This document shows positions 63,055 through 64,000 of a DNA stretch of 64,000 nt, piece after piece. The DNA is from an uncultured Alphaproteobacteria bacterium (GTDB lineage Bacteria > Pseudomonadota > Alphaproteobacteria > HIMB59 > GCA-002718135): positions 397,812 through 461,811 of the forward strand of contig CACNKX010000001.1 of NCBI GenBank assembly GCA_902621165.1. The letters run 5' to 3'. The first letter of the stretch is position 1. Every line of letters starts with the position of its first letter. The notes below the pieces were generated by a model. It made no database searches and was not told the origin of the DNA. It saw only the letters and a list, made by a program, of their open reading frames with translations. A program made the position numbers and the translations under genes.

Positions 63055-63192
63055 AATCAAACTCCATTACTACATTTAGTAGCTTAAAAAAGGTTTAATA
63101 TACTAAATATATGTATTAAAAAAGATAAAACTGCAAATTTTTAAAAAAAATCAATGATTTCCAACATTTTTTTTATATACATGTGAATAGAA

Positions 63193-64000
63193 ATGAAAGA
63201 ATTAAGAGATCTAGACTGTAAAAATAAAAAAATAATTGTTCGAGTTGATTTAAACGTACCAGTTTTGGAAGGGACAATTACAGATCATTCAAGAATTCAT
63301 GCTATTTTACCAACACTAGAAAAACTAATTAAAAATAAAAATAAGATACTTTTAATTGCTCATTTTGGCAGACCTAAAGGTCAAGTTAATAAAACATATT
63401 CCATTGAGTTTTTATGTTCAGAATTAAAAAAATTTTTAAATTTAAACACAATTCATTTTTTAGCTAACTGTGAAAAAAAAATAATTGAGACAAAAATTGC
63501 TGAAATGGACATGGGGGAAATTTGTCTATTAGAAAATATTCGTTTTAATGTTGAAGAAGAAAAAAATGATCTTAATTTTTCAAAATTACTAGCTTCTAGT
63601 TTTGACATATATATTAATGACGCGTTTTCTGCATCTCATCGTAATCATGCATCTATAGTAGGTATTACTAAATACTTACCTTCATATGCTGGATTAAGTT
63701 TCTCAAAAGAAATTGAAAATTTAGATAAATTTTTAGAAAATTCAGACAAACCAAATCTAGCCATTATAGGCGGTTCAAAGGTTTCAACAAAAATAAAAGT
63801 TTTAGAAAATATAGTTGAAATTTTTGACTCTTTAGTGATTGGTGGTGCAATGGCTAATACCTTTTTGCTATCAAATAATTATAACGTTGGTTCCTCTCTA
63901 GTAGAAAACGATTTTATTGAACTATCAAAAAAAATACAAAAAAAAGCAGAATCAAAAAATTGCAAAATACTTTTACCAATTGATGCTGTTTGCTCAAAAA
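63193..64000 (+). CDS. pgk: Phosphoglycerate kinase, 5' part (runs off the window)
   Basis: The first 269 codons are present from ATG 63193. IVRVDLNVPV, AHFGRPKG, LENIRFNVEEEKND, INDAFSASHRNHAS and IIGGSKVSTKIKVLENI are the substrate-binding and hinge motifs of the N-terminal domain. The enzyme makes ATP from 1,3-bisphosphoglycerate. It diverges from gcrA across 138 nt; no gap gene precedes it. Confidence 0.95.
   Translation, partial: MKELRDLDCKNKKIIVRVDLNVPVLEGTITDHSRIHAILPTLEKLIKNKNKILLIAHFGRPKGQVNKTYSIEFLCSELKKFLNLNTIHFLANCEKKIIETKIAEMDMGEICLLENIRFNVEEEKNDLNFSKLLASSFDIYINDAFSASHRNHASIVGITKYLPSYAGLSFSKEIENLDKFLENSDKPNLAIIGGSKVSTKIKVLENIVEIFDSLVIGGAMANTFLLSNNYNVGSSLVENDFIELSKKIQKKAESKNCKILLPIDAVCSK

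Noticed and set aside
63061..63192. GANTC sites for CcrM/GcrA control between gcrA and pgk
   Set aside because: No GANTC was found in this intergenic stretch.

Overview
The window reads as an AT-rich marine alphaproteobacterium with a streamlined genome, of the Pelagibacterales/HIMB59 kind. Class-level markers are a GcrA cell-cycle regulator, the fdxA-carD-rpoH block, an ECF sigma/ChrR pair, IalB next to argG, rsmB-heparinase-purH, and a mitofilin-like (Mic60) gene next to hemY beside tsaD. Genus cannot be fixed from sequence alone. No intact tRNA or rRNA gene was seen in the 64 kb.

Region 1 (1-5.2 kb) is an integration hot spot. Four 3'-end fragments of a tRNA-Gly(GCC) gene lie in one orientation at 918, 2369, 3241 and 4822. 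Next to them are tandem 11-bp direct repeats, about 40 bp upstream of the first three fragments, that look like integrase arm-type sites. Between the fragments sit one or a few small genes, mostly exported cysteine-containing proteins of unknown function, plus a sulfotransferase. No integrase is present. I read this as an array of att-bounded, non-autonomous gene cassettes, and it is the strongest candidate here for an undescribed system.

Region 2 (5.2-11.9 kb) is a surface-glycan island: UDP-xylose synthase-like epimerase, GT61 glycosyltransferase, a truncated WcaK/pyruvyl-transferase-like fragment, a GT9-like protein, an asparagine-synthase-like amidotransferase, an unknown protein and a 2OG-Fe(II) oxygenase.

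Region 3 (11.9-46 kb) is mostly housekeeping: purH (split by one nucleotide in an A-run), heparinase-like gene, rsmB, tdk, acsA, EVE protein, tsaD, Mic60-like/hemY, a GT8-like gene and two TPR-glycosyltransferase fusions, Bax-inhibitor protein, two tandem aldo/keto reductases, asparagine synthase plus fructosamine-kinase-like protein, DUF3429, asparaginase, ECF sigma/ChrR, ialB-argG, a second GT9-like paralogue, folD-yggT, a methyltransferase, an orphan amino-acid binding protein, and the whole cytochrome c maturation set ccmABCDEFGH, including a 34-residue CcmD.

Region 4 (46-64 kb) starts with a lysine/alanine repeat protein that has its own promoter, leader and terminator. It continues with acnA, a SUV3-like helicase, TerB-like protein, ferredoxin, carD, a phosphoesterase-fold pseudoenzyme, rpoH, a PagL-like lipid A deacylase, dusA, carbonic anhydrase, panB, dxs, an M29 aminopeptidase, an MFS transporter, gcrA and the 5' part of pgk, which runs off the window. 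Genes are tightly packed, with many 1-4 nt overlaps.
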